From contig CAZHAX010000007.1 in NCBI GenBank assembly GCA_964530325.1, positions 1 to 64,000 on the forward strand: a stretch of DNA of 64,000 nucleotides. The letters are read 5' to 3'. A program made the position numbers and the translations under genes. Below are positions 25,148 through 34,710 of the stretch, one piece after another (within the stretch, counting starts at the first letter, position 1; every line of letters starts with the position of its first letter). This stretch comes from CAZHAX01 sp964530325. Its GTDB lineage: Bacteria; Chloroflexota; Anaerolineae; B4-G1. The notes beneath the pieces were generated by a model, which made no database searches, was not told the origin of the DNA, and saw nothing but the letters and a program-made list of their open reading frames with translations.

Positions 25148-27332
25148 GACGGGAATCCCTGACCCGGCTGACCATTCCGACACTGCCATCAGGCGAGAGC
25201 AGGCAGACGGCCGTCGGAGCCCGCGAGCGACGCCCGGCCGGGGGCTAAGCAGCTCTCTGGTACCTGTCGCAGGTTCACTGCTGATTGCTGCCGCTTGTGC
25301 CCAAGGCGAGCCTGGGTCTGCGGGGGAGGCAACGCCGTCGAGCTCGCCGCCAGTCCCTACTCCGGCTGTGGGGTTCACGCTCGACTTCCCGCGCCTGGCG
25401 GCCTACAACCCCTGGGGCCAGCCCCTGGAGGACATTGCCCGGTTCGACGCCGTGTTGGGGGCGTATCCTTACCCCGGAGCGATTGAGACTCTGCGAGAGC
25501 TGAACCCGGATATCGTCGTCTTCGACTACGTGAACGCCTGCGGCATCGGCTACAATCCCAGCCCCGACGCCGGTCCGTGGGACAACTACGAAGTGCAGTC
25601 CTTGCCGTGGGAGTGGTTCCTGACGCAGGTCGGCTCGACGCTCGTCGAGGCGGTGGACGCAGACGTGACGGTGTTCCGCGTTGCCGAGGTTACGGCCACG
25701 GATGGCATCGACATCTACCAGCTGTTCGTCGTCAGCGACACACTGCTCGTAGAAGGCGAGAGCGTCCTGGTGGCGGAGGTAGATCAGGACAACAAGCTAC
25801 TGACGGTGCAGCGCGGCTATGCCCGGCCGGCGGCTGAACACCCAGCCGGTACACGGGTCGCCGCCCACGTGACCGGCTGGCCGAACAACTGGGCCCTCAA
25901 CGCCAGCGACACTTGCCCCCTCGCCACCGTGGACGAGGGAGTCGGGCCGGAGACCTTCGGCGATTACAACGCCCGCCGGGGGATCGAGATTGTCGAAACC
26001 GGGCCCTGGGACGGGCTCTTCATCGACGTCGCAGGGCCGGACGTGGGTGAGCTGAGGTGGCTGCCCACCGTACGGACTATCGACCTGGACGCCTCGAACA
26101 GGCTGGTGACCGACTACACGGCCGCCAACGAGTCGTGGAATGCGGGGATGCGTCGCTACGAGGAGGCTCTCCGCGAAGGGCTTGGACCGGACAAGATACT
26201 ATATGCGAACAGGGGAGTGGTCAACTACGACGTGGTGAACGGCTGTCACTACGAGGCGTTCCCGCAGGAGCTGGGACCGGTCTACACCGGCCTGTGGTGG
26301 GAAGATCAGGTCTTCGGACCGACCGAGATCGGCAGCTACTTCGATTGGATGGAAGAAGGGGCCCAGCCCAGGTTAACGGTAGTCCAGACCTTCCAGGACG
26401 ACGGGGCCCCGAGCGCCCTGGAGAGCGTCGAGGACTACAGAGACGCTGCATCCTGCAACGAGCTGGGCTTCGTGCCCAACTACCAGAAGATGCGCTTCGG
26501 GCTGGCGACGGCCCTTCTGAATGATGGATTCTTCAACTTCGAATACGGCACCTACGCCGGCGGCTGGTTATGCCCATTCTGGTTCGACGAGTTCGACAAT
26601 GCCGGCGCCGGCCGGGGCTATCTCGGCCAGCCGCTGGGCCCAGCCTTCAAGCCGCTCGCCGATCTGACATCTCGCACGCTGCTCGTCGAGAGCAAGTCTG
26701 ACGAGGGCATCGGCGAGTGGGAGTACTGGGCCTTGACGGAAGAGGGCTACCAGATAGCGATATCGCTCGATACCACCACGGTGGCCGAGGGGAGCGGTGC
26801 GCTGCGGCTGGACGTCAGCGCCAGCGGCGGTGAGCCCTGGTTCGCCACTGCCTCGATCTCCCCTGTGGAAATCGCCTCCGGCGACAACTACGTACTATCG
26901 TTCTGGGCGAAGGCGGACCGGCAGCGAGCTGTCGAGGCCGTCGTGCAGCAATCGTTGGAGCCCTGGGCTGAGGAGCTCTGGTTTGGCGTGGCTCACCTGA
27001 CCCTCAGCTGGCAGCACTACCGCCTGGCGGCGCCGGCCCAGAGCAGCGATGAGGAGGCCACGCTCGTCTTCCGGGCGGGAGAGACTACCGGCAGCGTCTG
27101 GCTCGACGAAGTGCGGCTGCTAGTGGGCTCCGATCACCTGTGGCGGCGGGACTACGAAGGGGGCATCGCGCTGGTGAACGCTACGGATGAAGCGCTGAGG
27201 GTGCCGCTGGGCGGCACCTTCCAGAAGATCGACGGCAGCCAGGCGCCTGAGGTCAACGACGGGAGCCTGGTAGACGAGGTGACGCTGCCGCCCCACGACG
27301 GCCTGATCTTGCTGCGAGCCAACAGTGAATGA
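25140..27332 (+). CDS. Lipoprotein putative glycoside hydrolase (GHL15-like) with C-terminal sandwich domain
   Basis: A 730-residue protein. An unusually long basic N-terminus precedes a signal with lipobox (LLIAAACAQ, Cys near residue 53). Residues about 75-500 form a TIM-barrel-like region with ELNPDIVVFDYVNACG, GPWDGLFIDVAGPDVG and a late NFEYGTYAGGWLCPFWFDEF, which resembles hypothetical glycosyl hydrolase family 15 (GHL15). Residues about 525-660 look like a carbohydrate-binding beta-sandwich (GDNYVLSFWAKAD, SVWLDEVRLLVG). The catalytic residues are not established. The start GTG 25140 overlaps the fabF stop by 8 nt, indicating coupling. A start nearer the signal peptide is possible. Product end overlaps the next gene by 8 nt. 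Confidence 0.6.
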   Translation: MSRTGIPDPADHSDTAIRREQADGRRSPRATPGRGLSSSLVPVAGSLLIAAACAQGEPGSAGEATPSSSPPVPTPAVGFTLDFPRLAAYNPWGQPLEDIARFDAVLGAYPYPGAIETLRELNPDIVVFDYVNACGIGYNPSPDAGPWDNYEVQSLPWEWFLTQVGSTLVEAVDADVTVFRVAEVTATDGIDIYQLFVVSDTLLVEGESVLVAEVDQDNKLLTVQRGYARPAAEHPAGTRVAAHVTGWPNNWALNASDTCPLATVDEGVGPETFGDYNARRGIEIVETGPWDGLFIDVAGPDVGELRWLPTVRTIDLDASNRLVTDYTAANESWNAGMRRYEEALREGLGPDKILYANRGVVNYDVVNGCHYEAFPQELGPVYTGLWWEDQVFGPTEIGSYFDWMEEGAQPRLTVVQTFQDDGAPSALESVEDYRDAASCNELGFVPNYQKMRFGLATALLNDGFFNFEYGTYAGGWLCPFWFDEFDNAGAGRGYLGQPLGPAFKPLADLTSRTLLVESKSDEGIGEWEYWALTEEGYQIAISLDTTTVAEGSGALRLDVSASGGEPWFATASISPVEIASGDNYVLSFWAKADRQRAVEAVVQQSLEPWAEELWFGVAHLTLSWQHYRLAAPAQSSDEEATLVFRAGETTGSVWLDEVRLLVGSDHLWRRDYEGGIALVNATDEALRVPLGGTFQKIDGSQAPEVNDGSLVDEVTLPPHDGLILLRANSE

Positions 27333-28011
27333 CGGCCTGGAGGCAAACCGGCAGTTGGACCACCTGATGAGCCAGCATACGGGGCTGGATCTCTCTCGGT
27401 CCGCCCTTCTGACTATCGACACTCAATGTGACTTCACTCTGCCGGATGGGGCGGCCTCTATCCCGGGCACGCTGGAAGTCGTTCCCAACATACGGCGGCT
27501 TGTCATGGCCTATCGGGAGCGCAGTCTGCCCATCGTGCACGTCGTGCGTCTGTATCGTCCGGATGGGTCGAACGTCGATGCCTGCCGCCGGTCCCTCGTC
27601 GAGTCTGGCGCCCGGATAGTCTGCCCGGGCAGCGACGGAGCTGAGCTTGTGCCCGAGCTGCGGCCGTCGCTCCACACGCGGCTCGACCCGGCCTTGCTTC
27701 TCGACGGGCAGCTGCAGCTTCTGGCCGAAAGCGAATGGGCACTGTACAAGCCGCGCTGGGGCGCCTTCTACGCCACCCGCCTGGAGGAGCACCTCAGGGC
27801 ACTTGGCGTCAACACCATCGTTGTCACAGGATGCAACTTCCCCAACTGCCCGCGGACAACCGTATACGAGGCGAGCGAGCGGGACTTCCGGCTGGCCCTC
27901 GTCGCTGACGCAGTATCCGGGCTGTACGAGCGGGGTAGCTGCGAGTTGGCCGGGATCGGCGCGCAGTTGCTGGGCACGGACGAGCTGCTGTCTGCGCTGC
28001 CGCGACCGTGA
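27325..28011 (+). CDS. Isochorismatase-family cysteine hydrolase
   Basis: A 228-residue cytoplasmic protein with the isochorismatase-type catalytic triad: Asp32 in LLTIDTQCDF, Lys142 in YKPRWGAFY and Cys175 in VTGCNFPNCPRTTVYEASERDF. Relatives hydrolyse nicotinamide, N-carbamoyl compounds, ureidoacrylate or isochorismate. The Asn-Cys-Pro around the nucleophile and the Tyr after it do not identify the substrate. GTG start at 27325 lies inside the end of the upstream gene, so translation is probably coupled to it. It lies before GH94 but a separate promoter precedes that gene. Confidence 0.85.
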   Translation: MNDGLEANRQLDHLMSQHTGLDLSRSALLTIDTQCDFTLPDGAASIPGTLEVVPNIRRLVMAYRERSLPIVHVVRLYRPDGSNVDACRRSLVESGARIVCPGSDGAELVPELRPSLHTRLDPALLLDGQLQLLAESEWALYKPRWGAFYATRLEEHLRALGVNTIVVTGCNFPNCPRTTVYEASERDFRLALVADAVSGLYERGSCELAGIGAQLLGTDELLSALPRP

Positions 28012-28037
28012 GCCCACGATGGGCGCCCCCCGACCGC

Positions 28038-28066
28038 TTGCCGGGCTCGGGGATTTGAGGTAGACT
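28038..28066 (+). promoter_or_regulatory. Promoter of the GH94 phosphorylase gene
   Basis: TTGCCG (28038-28043), a 17-nt spacer and TAGACT (28061-28066). The GH94 ATG is at 28170, giving a leader of about 95 nt that holds no obvious operator palindrome; GGAAGGGG precedes the start. Confidence 0.45.
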
Positions 28067-28169
28067 CCGCCTGGCTGCCCGCCACATTGGCCGGGCGACC
28101 CCGCCATGCGGAACGGGGCAAGCGCGACAAGAGGCAGCCACCGCGCCAGCATTCCGGAAGGGGACTGAT

Positions 28170-30563
28170 ATGCAGTACGGACACTTCGACGACAAAGCGA
28201 AGGAATACGTCATCACCAGGCCGGATACGCCGCGTTCGTGGAGCAACTACCTCGGCTCTACCGAGTATGGGGCTATCATCACCAACAACGCCGGCGGCTA
28301 CGGCTTCTACCGCTCCGCCGCCCGCGGCCGCTTCATGCGCTTGCGGTTCAACGCGGTGCCTATGGACCAGGCGGGGCGCTACTTCTACCTGCGGGATAAC
28401 GAGACTGGCGACTACTGGTCCGCCTCGTGGCAGCCAGTTGGGAAGCCGCTGGACGAGTACAAGACTACGTGCCGGCACGGGACCGCATATACGATCATCG
28501 AATCGCGCTACTCGGGCATCTCCACCGAGGCCACCTATTTCGTGCCCCTCGACCAGGCCTTCGAGTACTGGCGCCTGAAGGTGACGAACGAGAGCGACCA
28601 GCCTAGAGATCTATCCGTATTCACCTTCTGCGAATTCACCAACCAGTGGGATACCTTCCAGGACCGGGTCAATCTCCAGTACTCGCTCTTCATTGTCCGC
28701 ACTGAGCTGACCGACGGGATCATACGGGTCGCCATACACGATAACCTGACCCGTCCTGACGATACCGCCCTCGTCGGTGGCGGGGCGTTCCACAGCTGGA
28801 TGACGCTGGTCGGCGCTCCGATCGACGGATACGACTCGGCCCGCGATGTGTTTCTGGGGCCATACCGCAGCTTCCACAACCCTCTGGTCGTCGAACAGGG
28901 TCAATGCACAGGCAGCGACGTCTACGGCGAAAACGCCTGCGGGACTCTGCAGACGAATCTTGCCTTGAAGCCGGGCGAGAGCCGCGAGCTGCTGGTGTTG
29001 CTCGGCATTGGCGATGCCCGCACGGTGGGCAAGCGCACGGTGGCCGAGTACGGCTCGCCGGAGCGGGCTGAGAAGGAACTCCAGATACTGAAGGATAAGT
29101 GGCACTCGAAGTTGGGGAGCCTGGTGGTGGAGACTCCGGACGAAGATCTCAACCACACGGTCAACGTGTGGGGGCTCTACAACTGCCTGATCACCTTCGC
29201 CTGGTCTCGAGCGGCCAGCCTGGTCTACAATGGGCGGCGCGACGGACTCGGCTTCCGCGATTCAGTGCAGGATATCCTCGGTGTGGCAGCTGCTATCCCG
29301 GAGGAATCAAGGGAGCGCCTGGAGCTGATGCTTACGGGGCAACTGGCCAACGGCGGAGCTATTCCCATCGTCCGGCCGTTCGAGCATCGTCCTGGCCACG
29401 AGGAGCCTCCGGATACTTCCGAGCTTCGATCCGACGACTGCCAATGGTTCTTCAATGCCGTGCCAGCCTACGTGAACGAGACTGGCGACCTGGCCTTCTA
29501 CGAGAAGGTACTGCCATACGCGGACGAGGGGGAGGCCACGGTCCTGGGCCACCTGCGACGAGCGCTGGAGTTCAACCTGGAGCGGACGGGTAGGAACGGG
29601 CTGCCGTGCGGGCTATTGGCCGACTGGAATGACTGTCTGCGGCTGGGATACAACGGGGAGAGCCTCTTCGTTGCCTTCCAGCTACGGCTTGGCCTGACGA
29701 CCTACGCGGAGATCGCAGAGCATCTGGGAAAGCCGGACGAGGCTGCCTGGGCGCTGGCCGAGCGCGACAAGGTCGACGCCGCCATCCAGGCCGTTGCCTG
29801 GGACGGGGAGTGGTTCATCTGGGCGATCGGCGACGATGGGACGGTGTACGGCACGAGCGAGTACGAAGAGGGACAGGTCTACATGAACACACAGGTGTGG
29901 TCGGTGATCAGCGGCGCCGCCACACCGGAGCAGGCGGCCAGCTGCATGGATGTCGTTCAAGAGCGTCTGGCCACGCCGTACGGCATCATGCTCGCCGCTC
30001 CACCTTTCGTGAAGAGCTCCATCGAAGTGATGCGCGCCGTCGTCTTCAATCCCGGTATCAAGGAGAACTCCGGCATCTTCAATCACACCCAGGGCTGGGG
30101 GGTGATGGCGGAGTGCATGCTGGGCAACGGGGACAGGGCGTACGAGTACTACCGGGCCTCGATGCCCGCAGCCTACAACGACCGCGCCGAGGTGCGCCAG
30201 ATCGAGCCCTACGTGCAGGGGCAGACGACCTACTCCACATACTCACCGCGCGCGGGGAATACCCGCGTCTCGTGGCTTACCGGCGCGGCGGCCTGGGCCT
30301 ACCACAGCGCGACGCAGTACATCCTGGGTTTGCGCCCGGAGATAGATGGCCTGCGGATCGACCCCTGTATCCCCAGCGCCTGGAAGGGCTTCAAGGCCAC
30401 GCGCCGCTTCCGGGGCCGGACGATAGAGATCGAGGTCAAGAACCCGGACGTGGTCTGCCGGGGCGTGAGGTCGCTCAGCCTGAACGGGAAGAAGATGGAC
30501 TCCAACCTCGTTCCGGCGGACAAGCTGGGCGAGACGAACCACGTGGAGGCAGTACTGGGTTAG
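28170..30563 (+). CDS. GH94 cellobiose/cellodextrin phosphorylase
   Basis: A 797-residue cytoplasmic phosphorylase, normal size for GH94. The N-terminal beta-sandwich (about 1-290) begins MQYGHFDD; the helical (alpha/alpha)6 catalytic domain holds the general-acid Asp in LLADWNDCLRLG (Asp485-Trp-Asn-Asp488). Other conserved blocks are YNGRRDGLGFRDSVQD, QWFFNAVPAYV, and IKENSGIFNHTQGWG (phosphate site). The reaction is phosphorolysis of cellobiose (or a related disaccharide or cellodextrin) to glucose-1-phosphate plus the remaining sugar; the exact acceptor, including chitobiose, needs testing. It fits with the secreted GH12-GH6 cellulase as the intracellular step for imported cellobiose. Confidence 0.92.
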   Translation: MQYGHFDDKAKEYVITRPDTPRSWSNYLGSTEYGAIITNNAGGYGFYRSAARGRFMRLRFNAVPMDQAGRYFYLRDNETGDYWSASWQPVGKPLDEYKTTCRHGTAYTIIESRYSGISTEATYFVPLDQAFEYWRLKVTNESDQPRDLSVFTFCEFTNQWDTFQDRVNLQYSLFIVRTELTDGIIRVAIHDNLTRPDDTALVGGGAFHSWMTLVGAPIDGYDSARDVFLGPYRSFHNPLVVEQGQCTGSDVYGENACGTLQTNLALKPGESRELLVLLGIGDARTVGKRTVAEYGSPERAEKELQILKDKWHSKLGSLVVETPDEDLNHTVNVWGLYNCLITFAWSRAASLVYNGRRDGLGFRDSVQDILGVAAAIPEESRERLELMLTGQLANGGAIPIVRPFEHRPGHEEPPDTSELRSDDCQWFFNAVPAYVNETGDLAFYEKVLPYADEGEATVLGHLRRALEFNLERTGRNGLPCGLLADWNDCLRLGYNGESLFVAFQLRLGLTTYAEIAEHLGKPDEAAWALAERDKVDAAIQAVAWDGEWFIWAIGDDGTVYGTSEYEEGQVYMNTQVWSVISGAATPEQAASCMDVVQERLATPYGIMLAAPPFVKSSIEVMRAVVFNPGIKENSGIFNHTQGWGVMAECMLGNGDRAYEYYRASMPAAYNDRAEVRQIEPYVQGQTTYSTYSPRAGNTRVSWLTGAAAWAYHSATQYILGLRPEIDGLRIDPCIPSAWKGFKATRRFRGRTIEIEVKNPDVVCRGVRSLSLNGKKMDSNLVPADKLGETNHVEAVLG

Positions 30564-30647
30564 GCCGGCTGTCCGGCCTCGGCGGTGAGCCTCTGCGGCG
30601 CGCCGGCGGGCTACACCACGGATGCAGATAGCAGGGGCGGGGAAAAC

Positions 30648-31244
30648 ATGGAGATCCAGCTCCTGCGGTGGTTCAGCTTTGTGCTGTCGCTGTCATTGCC
30701 CTTGGTCTACTTCAAGGGCGGTACGGCGGTGGTCAGAGACATCAGGCGCTCGGTGTCCACTACGGGCGGCCGCTCGTACGCGGCTGTGGCGCTGGTGATG
30801 GTGGGCGCCGGGCTAGCCATACTGGCCGCGCAACTGCTGATCTGTCTCGACGTCGTCGAGGCGGCCGCCTGGGGCGAAAGCCTCTGGGTAGCGCTGCCCG
30901 GAGCGGTACTGGTCGCCATCGGCATACTGGGGGCTTTCTGGATCCGGCACCGCTACCTGGGCCGTTTCTGGAGCGGCACCGTCGAGATCCACGATAGTCA
31001 CACGGTGATCGAGGCCGGGCCGTATGGAGCGGTGCGCCACCCGCTGTATTCGCTTATCCTGGCGCTCTATCCGGGCATCTCTCTGGTCTTCCCTGTGTGG
31101 TGGAATTGGCTCGCCTGCGGCGTAGTCGGCGCCTCCTACGTCTGGCTGGCGGCATACGAGGATGCCTTCCTGGCAGAGAACCTGCCGGGCTACAGGGAGT
31201 ATCAGGAGCGGACCCGGTTCAAGCTGGTGCCGGGCGTCTGGTAG
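30648..31244 (+). CDS. Isoprenylcysteine methyltransferase-like membrane protein
   Basis: A 198-residue protein with about five membrane segments and the C-terminal signature of the ICMT/PEMT-like methyltransferase group: AGPYGAVRHPLYSLILAL (Arg-His-Pro) near residue 123 and the acidic segment EDAFLAENLPGYREYQERT near residue 167. These enzymes use S-adenosylmethionine at the membrane on lipids or thioether cysteines. Bacterial substrates are mostly unknown. ATG 30648 follows GGGGCGGGG; the open frame reaches 30585 but the conserved region begins here. A second member of this family is encoded at 48479-49069. Confidence 0.82.
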   Translation: MEIQLLRWFSFVLSLSLPLVYFKGGTAVVRDIRRSVSTTGGRSYAAVALVMVGAGLAILAAQLLICLDVVEAAAWGESLWVALPGAVLVAIGILGAFWIRHRYLGRFWSGTVEIHDSHTVIEAGPYGAVRHPLYSLILALYPGISLVFPVWWNWLACGVVGASYVWLAAYEDAFLAENLPGYREYQERTRFKLVPGVW

Positions 31245-31324
31245 CTGAATCGCGTGGGGTGGGGCGGCGCTGGAGTCGACGGCCGCCTGCCGCTCCTTGC
31301 GGCGTAGCTGTAGTATGGAAGCAC

Positions 31325-32707
31325 ATGGGACCTCTGAGGACCAGCAGCGATACTGTCTGGACGATCCGCCGGGCCCGTCTGGAGGACGTTCCCTTCCTGC
31401 GACAGATGCTCTACGAAGCCGCCTACTGGCGTCCAGGAGTAGAGCGCCCTCCGCTGGAGGCCGGAATGGCCCACCCGGAGCTGGCCAAGATACTCGACGG
31501 TTGGGGGCAGCGGCCCGGGGACACGGCTTTCGTTGCCCTGTCCGGTGAGGGTGAGCGAATTGGCGCCGCCTGGTATCGATTCTGGAGCGAGGCGGATCAT
31601 TCCTACGGCTTCGTCGACGAGAACACGCCGGAGATAGGAATCGGCGTCGTAGCGCAGTGGCGCCGGCACGGTGTAGGACGGGCGCTTCTGGCGGAGCTGA
31701 TTGAGCGGGCCGGGCAGGAGGGAATTGGCCAGCTCAGCCTTAGCGTCGAGCCGGACAACCAGGCCAGACGGCTGTACGAGTCGTCTGGATTCGAAGAGGT
31801 GGGGAGAAGTGCTGGCGGATCGCTCACCATGCAGATTGAAACATGTGGAAAGCGGAGCACTGTCGGGCCGGCGGCAGCGATGCTGTCTATCATCGCTCTG
31901 CTGCTACTGCTTGGCCAGATTGCTCTCCGTGGGGGAGAGGCTGTCGCCGGCGAGCTAGCCGGGTGTGCCCTGTGGGCCTCACCTGCTTGCCCGCAGCTTC
32001 CTGCTCCCTGTCGCTACACCTACTCGGTTGTCCGATCCTACCCGCACGACACCAGCGCCTTCACCCAAGGTCTGGTCCTCGACGGGGGGAAGATGTACGA
32101 GGGAACCGGGATTCGCTGGCAGTCCTCCCTGCGGGAGGTGGACCTGGAGACCGGCGACGTGCTGCGGTCCTATACTCTGCCGTCGAACTACTTCGGAGAG
32201 GGCATAGCTGTCTACGACGAATGGATCGTGCAACTTACCTGGCAATCGAACGTCGGCTTCGTCTACGATCGAGATAGCCTCGAGCTGCTGCAGACCTTCG
32301 GCTACCCTACTGAGGGCTGGGGGATCACGTATGATGGCGAGCGGCTGATCGTGAGCGATGGGACGGCGACTCTCTACTTCTGGGACCCGGTGACCTTCGA
32401 GGAGATTGGTCGAGTCGATGTGCGTGACGGTGGCGATCCTGTCAGCCAGCTCAACGAGCTGGAGTACGTCTGTGGAGAGGTGCTGGCTAACGTATGGTAC
32501 TCGGACAGCATCGCCAGGATCGATCCGGGGACGGGAGAAGTGATCGGCTGGATCGACCTGGCCGGCCTTCTCGGCCCGGAGGAACGGCCCGGGTCGGGCG
32601 GCGTTCTCAACGGCATTGCTTTCGATGGGGAGAGCGGCCGTCTCTTCGTAACCGGCAAGCTCTGGCCCTGGCTGTTCGAGATCGAGCTGATCCCGTTGAC
32701 GGACTGA
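31325..32707 (+). CDS. Fusion: GNAT acetyltransferase - membrane segment - glutaminyl cyclase-like domain
   Basis: A 460-residue continuous frame. Residues about 11-172 are a GNAT acetyltransferase with the acetyl-CoA binding loop VVAQWRRHGVGRALL and VEPDNQARRLYESSGFEEVG. A hydrophobic segment at 184-201 (AMLSIIALLLLLGQIAL) looks like a signal anchor or signal peptide. Residues about 225-460 are a glutaminyl-peptide cyclotransferase of the bacterial/plant beta-propeller type (RSYPHDTSAFTQGLVLDGG, GTATLYFWDPVTF, GVLNGIAFD). In known genes these are separate proteins, one cytoplasmic, the other secreted. The fusion may be a lost stop codon or real; an internal ATG lies at the start of the hydrophobic segment. 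Confidence 0.75.
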   Translation: MGPLRTSSDTVWTIRRARLEDVPFLRQMLYEAAYWRPGVERPPLEAGMAHPELAKILDGWGQRPGDTAFVALSGEGERIGAAWYRFWSEADHSYGFVDENTPEIGIGVVAQWRRHGVGRALLAELIERAGQEGIGQLSLSVEPDNQARRLYESSGFEEVGRSAGGSLTMQIETCGKRSTVGPAAAMLSIIALLLLLGQIALRGGEAVAGELAGCALWASPACPQLPAPCRYTYSVVRSYPHDTSAFTQGLVLDGGKMYEGTGIRWQSSLREVDLETGDVLRSYTLPSNYFGEGIAVYDEWIVQLTWQSNVGFVYDRDSLELLQTFGYPTEGWGITYDGERLIVSDGTATLYFWDPVTFEEIGRVDVRDGGDPVSQLNELEYVCGEVLANVWYSDSIARIDPGTGEVIGWIDLAGLLGPEERPGSGGVLNGIAFDGESGRLFVTGKLWPWLFEIELIPLTD

Positions 32708-32806
32708 GAGGAGCGCGGCTGGAGGGGGCGGAGTCGCGGCAATTCACGGCGGCTCTCCCAAGCCGGCCCGGCCCAGCTTTGTGATCACCAGGGGGATTGA
32801 TGTGTG

Positions 32807-34351
32807 ATGGGAACCAAGAAGGCGGTCGGCGCGATCGTGCTCATCTGGCTGGCCTGGGCTCTGTTGATCATCGGCTTTCAGAACGTGGCCTCTGATCGGC
32901 TTGACCTGGTCGTGCCGGACGACGTCCTGTTCTGGACGGCCGGTGAGACTACGCCCGGCGCCCACGACAACCAACCCTACCTGCTGGAGCCGTTCATGAA
33001 CCATCAGGTTGCCTACGACAGCGAGTTCTACCTGTCCATCGCGGTCGCCGGCTATGACGACCCACTGGTACGGGCGGTCTGGTTGGACCCCGACGAAGAG
33101 CCGGCGCCGATCTGGGGCCAGTACCCGGAGCCGTTTGGCACGCCTGCGGACTACGCCACCGGCCGCCCGGCTGGGGTGCCCGAGGACTACGTCGCCTACT
33201 CGCTCAACTATGCCTTCTTCCCGTTCTACCCGCTGGTCATGAAGGTCCTCTGCTTGCCTCTGCAGCTGGTCGGCCTCAACCCCATCGCCACTGCTACGCT
33301 AGCCGGAGTGATCGTCTCTCTCCTCGGGGCACTGGGAGCGATGGGCGCTCTGTATGAACTGACCAGGGACGAGCTGAAGGATGCGGGAGCGATCCGCACC
33401 GCCTTCTACCTGGTTGCCTTCCCGACCGGATTCTTCCTGGCTATGGTCCACACAGAGGGGCTGTTTGCCGGCCTGGCCTTCGGATCACTGGCCATGCTGA
33501 AGCGGAAGCGGTGGGTATGGGCGGCGCTGCTGGCCGGTTTCGCTACCGTGACCCGGGCGGTCGGAGGGGCGCTGATCATACCCCTGGGCATCGCCTGGCT
33601 GGGCGAGGTGGTGCGGTACTTCAAGGCGCTCGTTCAGAGCAGGAGAGCGCAAGGCGGGCCCAAGCCCGGCCTGCGCTGGGACCTGCTGTGGAAGGGAGTT
33701 CTCGTCCTCTCTCCTCTGATCGCCTATGGAGTGTGGAACGTCTTGCTGGGGGAGCAGTTCCGAGCGATCGAGACCGCGTTCTTTGGCCGCGGGGCGCTGG
33801 TCATTGAACAGAGTGCTCAGCAGTGGCTGGATGCCTACCGCTCTCTGTTTGGCCCGGGAGATCAGGATCTGGCGAACCGGATGGAGTGGTGGGCCTACCT
33901 GTGGGTTGCTCTGCTGATCGTGCGGACGCTGCTGCGGAGCTGGCTGGCACGGAATGCTCCCAGGGCGGTCCTGGTGGCGACGAACGTCTTGCTGGCCGGG
34001 TTCGGAGCCGCGCTGGTATTCGTCTGGATGGACAACACCATACTTCCCCAGAGATCGTTCTATTACCTGGTCGAGTTCTTGGCGACTATCCTCGCCCTCG
34101 TGGCTTGCGCATACACGGTGCGATCGGAGCCAGGATTGGCCCTGTTCAGCTCGGCGGTGGTGGCGATCTCGTTCTTCAGCGGGTCCCCGCAGGGCATGCA
34201 TCGCTACATCCTCGGCGCGCCTGCCGTCTTCGTGATGCTGGGCCACCTGGGGCATACGGACGAGGCCTTCGACAGGGGTTGGACCGTCGCCAGCGTCCTG
34301 CTGATGGGTCTCTTCGCCCTGCTGTTCGCGTTCAATTTCTGGGTGGGCTGA
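32807..34351 (+). CDS. GT-C mannosyltransferase-like protein (PIG-V-like)
   Basis: A 514-residue membrane protein with about ten helices and a large first outside loop. It contains VAYDSEFYLSIAVAGYDD (acidic motif typical of GT-C active sites) near residue 70 and the family's SLNYAFFPFYPLVMKVLC near residue 132, matching bacterial PIG-V-like mannosyltransferases. These move a sugar from a polyprenyl carrier to lipids or glycans outside the cytoplasm. ATG 32807 is chosen because AGGGGGA lies 11 nt upstream; GTG 32804 is an alternative. The acceptor is not known. Confidence 0.8.
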   Translation: MGTKKAVGAIVLIWLAWALLIIGFQNVASDRLDLVVPDDVLFWTAGETTPGAHDNQPYLLEPFMNHQVAYDSEFYLSIAVAGYDDPLVRAVWLDPDEEPAPIWGQYPEPFGTPADYATGRPAGVPEDYVAYSLNYAFFPFYPLVMKVLCLPLQLVGLNPIATATLAGVIVSLLGALGAMGALYELTRDELKDAGAIRTAFYLVAFPTGFFLAMVHTEGLFAGLAFGSLAMLKRKRWVWAALLAGFATVTRAVGGALIIPLGIAWLGEVVRYFKALVQSRRAQGGPKPGLRWDLLWKGVLVLSPLIAYGVWNVLLGEQFRAIETAFFGRGALVIEQSAQQWLDAYRSLFGPGDQDLANRMEWWAYLWVALLIVRTLLRSWLARNAPRAVLVATNVLLAGFGAALVFVWMDNTILPQRSFYYLVEFLATILALVACAYTVRSEPGLALFSSAVVAISFFSGSPQGMHRYILGAPAVFVMLGHLGHTDEAFDRGWTVASVLLMGLFALLFAFNFWVG

Positions 34352-34379
34352 AAGCCCGCGCCCAATGGAGGCGCATAGA

Positions 34380-34649
34380 ATGGCCTGTCACGTGATCAGG
34401 AAGATGCGTCTGGCCCACTGCAAGAGAGGGCCGGCGACTTGCGAGCAGTGCCGGGAGATGGACGAGCCGCGAATCTGCTTGCTGGACGTCTGCCCGTCGG
34501 ACGGCGGGATGATGCAGAGGCGCGTGATCAAGCTGAGCATAGATGGGGAGGAGGTCTGGCGGGAGTTCGACGTCGTGCGCGTCTTCGAGAGCGAGGAGGC
34601 AGCCAGGGCGTACGCGTTGGAGAAGGGCGTGGAGGACGTCGAGTTGTGA
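34380..34649 (+). CDS. Small cysteine-containing hypothetical protein
   Basis: An 89-residue protein. ATG 34380 is preceded by GGAGG at 34367-34371 with 8 nt spacing. The first half has six Cys, including CEQCREMDEP, which could bind a metal; the second half is an acidic alpha/beta stretch (RRVIKLSIDGEEVWREFD). No family recognised. It lies 28 nt after the mannosyltransferase gene. Confidence 0.55.
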   Translation: MACHVIRKMRLAHCKRGPATCEQCREMDEPRICLLDVCPSDGGMMQRRVIKLSIDGEEVWREFDVVRVFESEEAARAYALEKGVEDVEL

Positions 34650-34710
34650 GAGATGCCGGCTCCCGTTGGTGGCGGACGAGGAGTCCTTCCCGGCGCGCGG
34701 GGGTGCAGGG

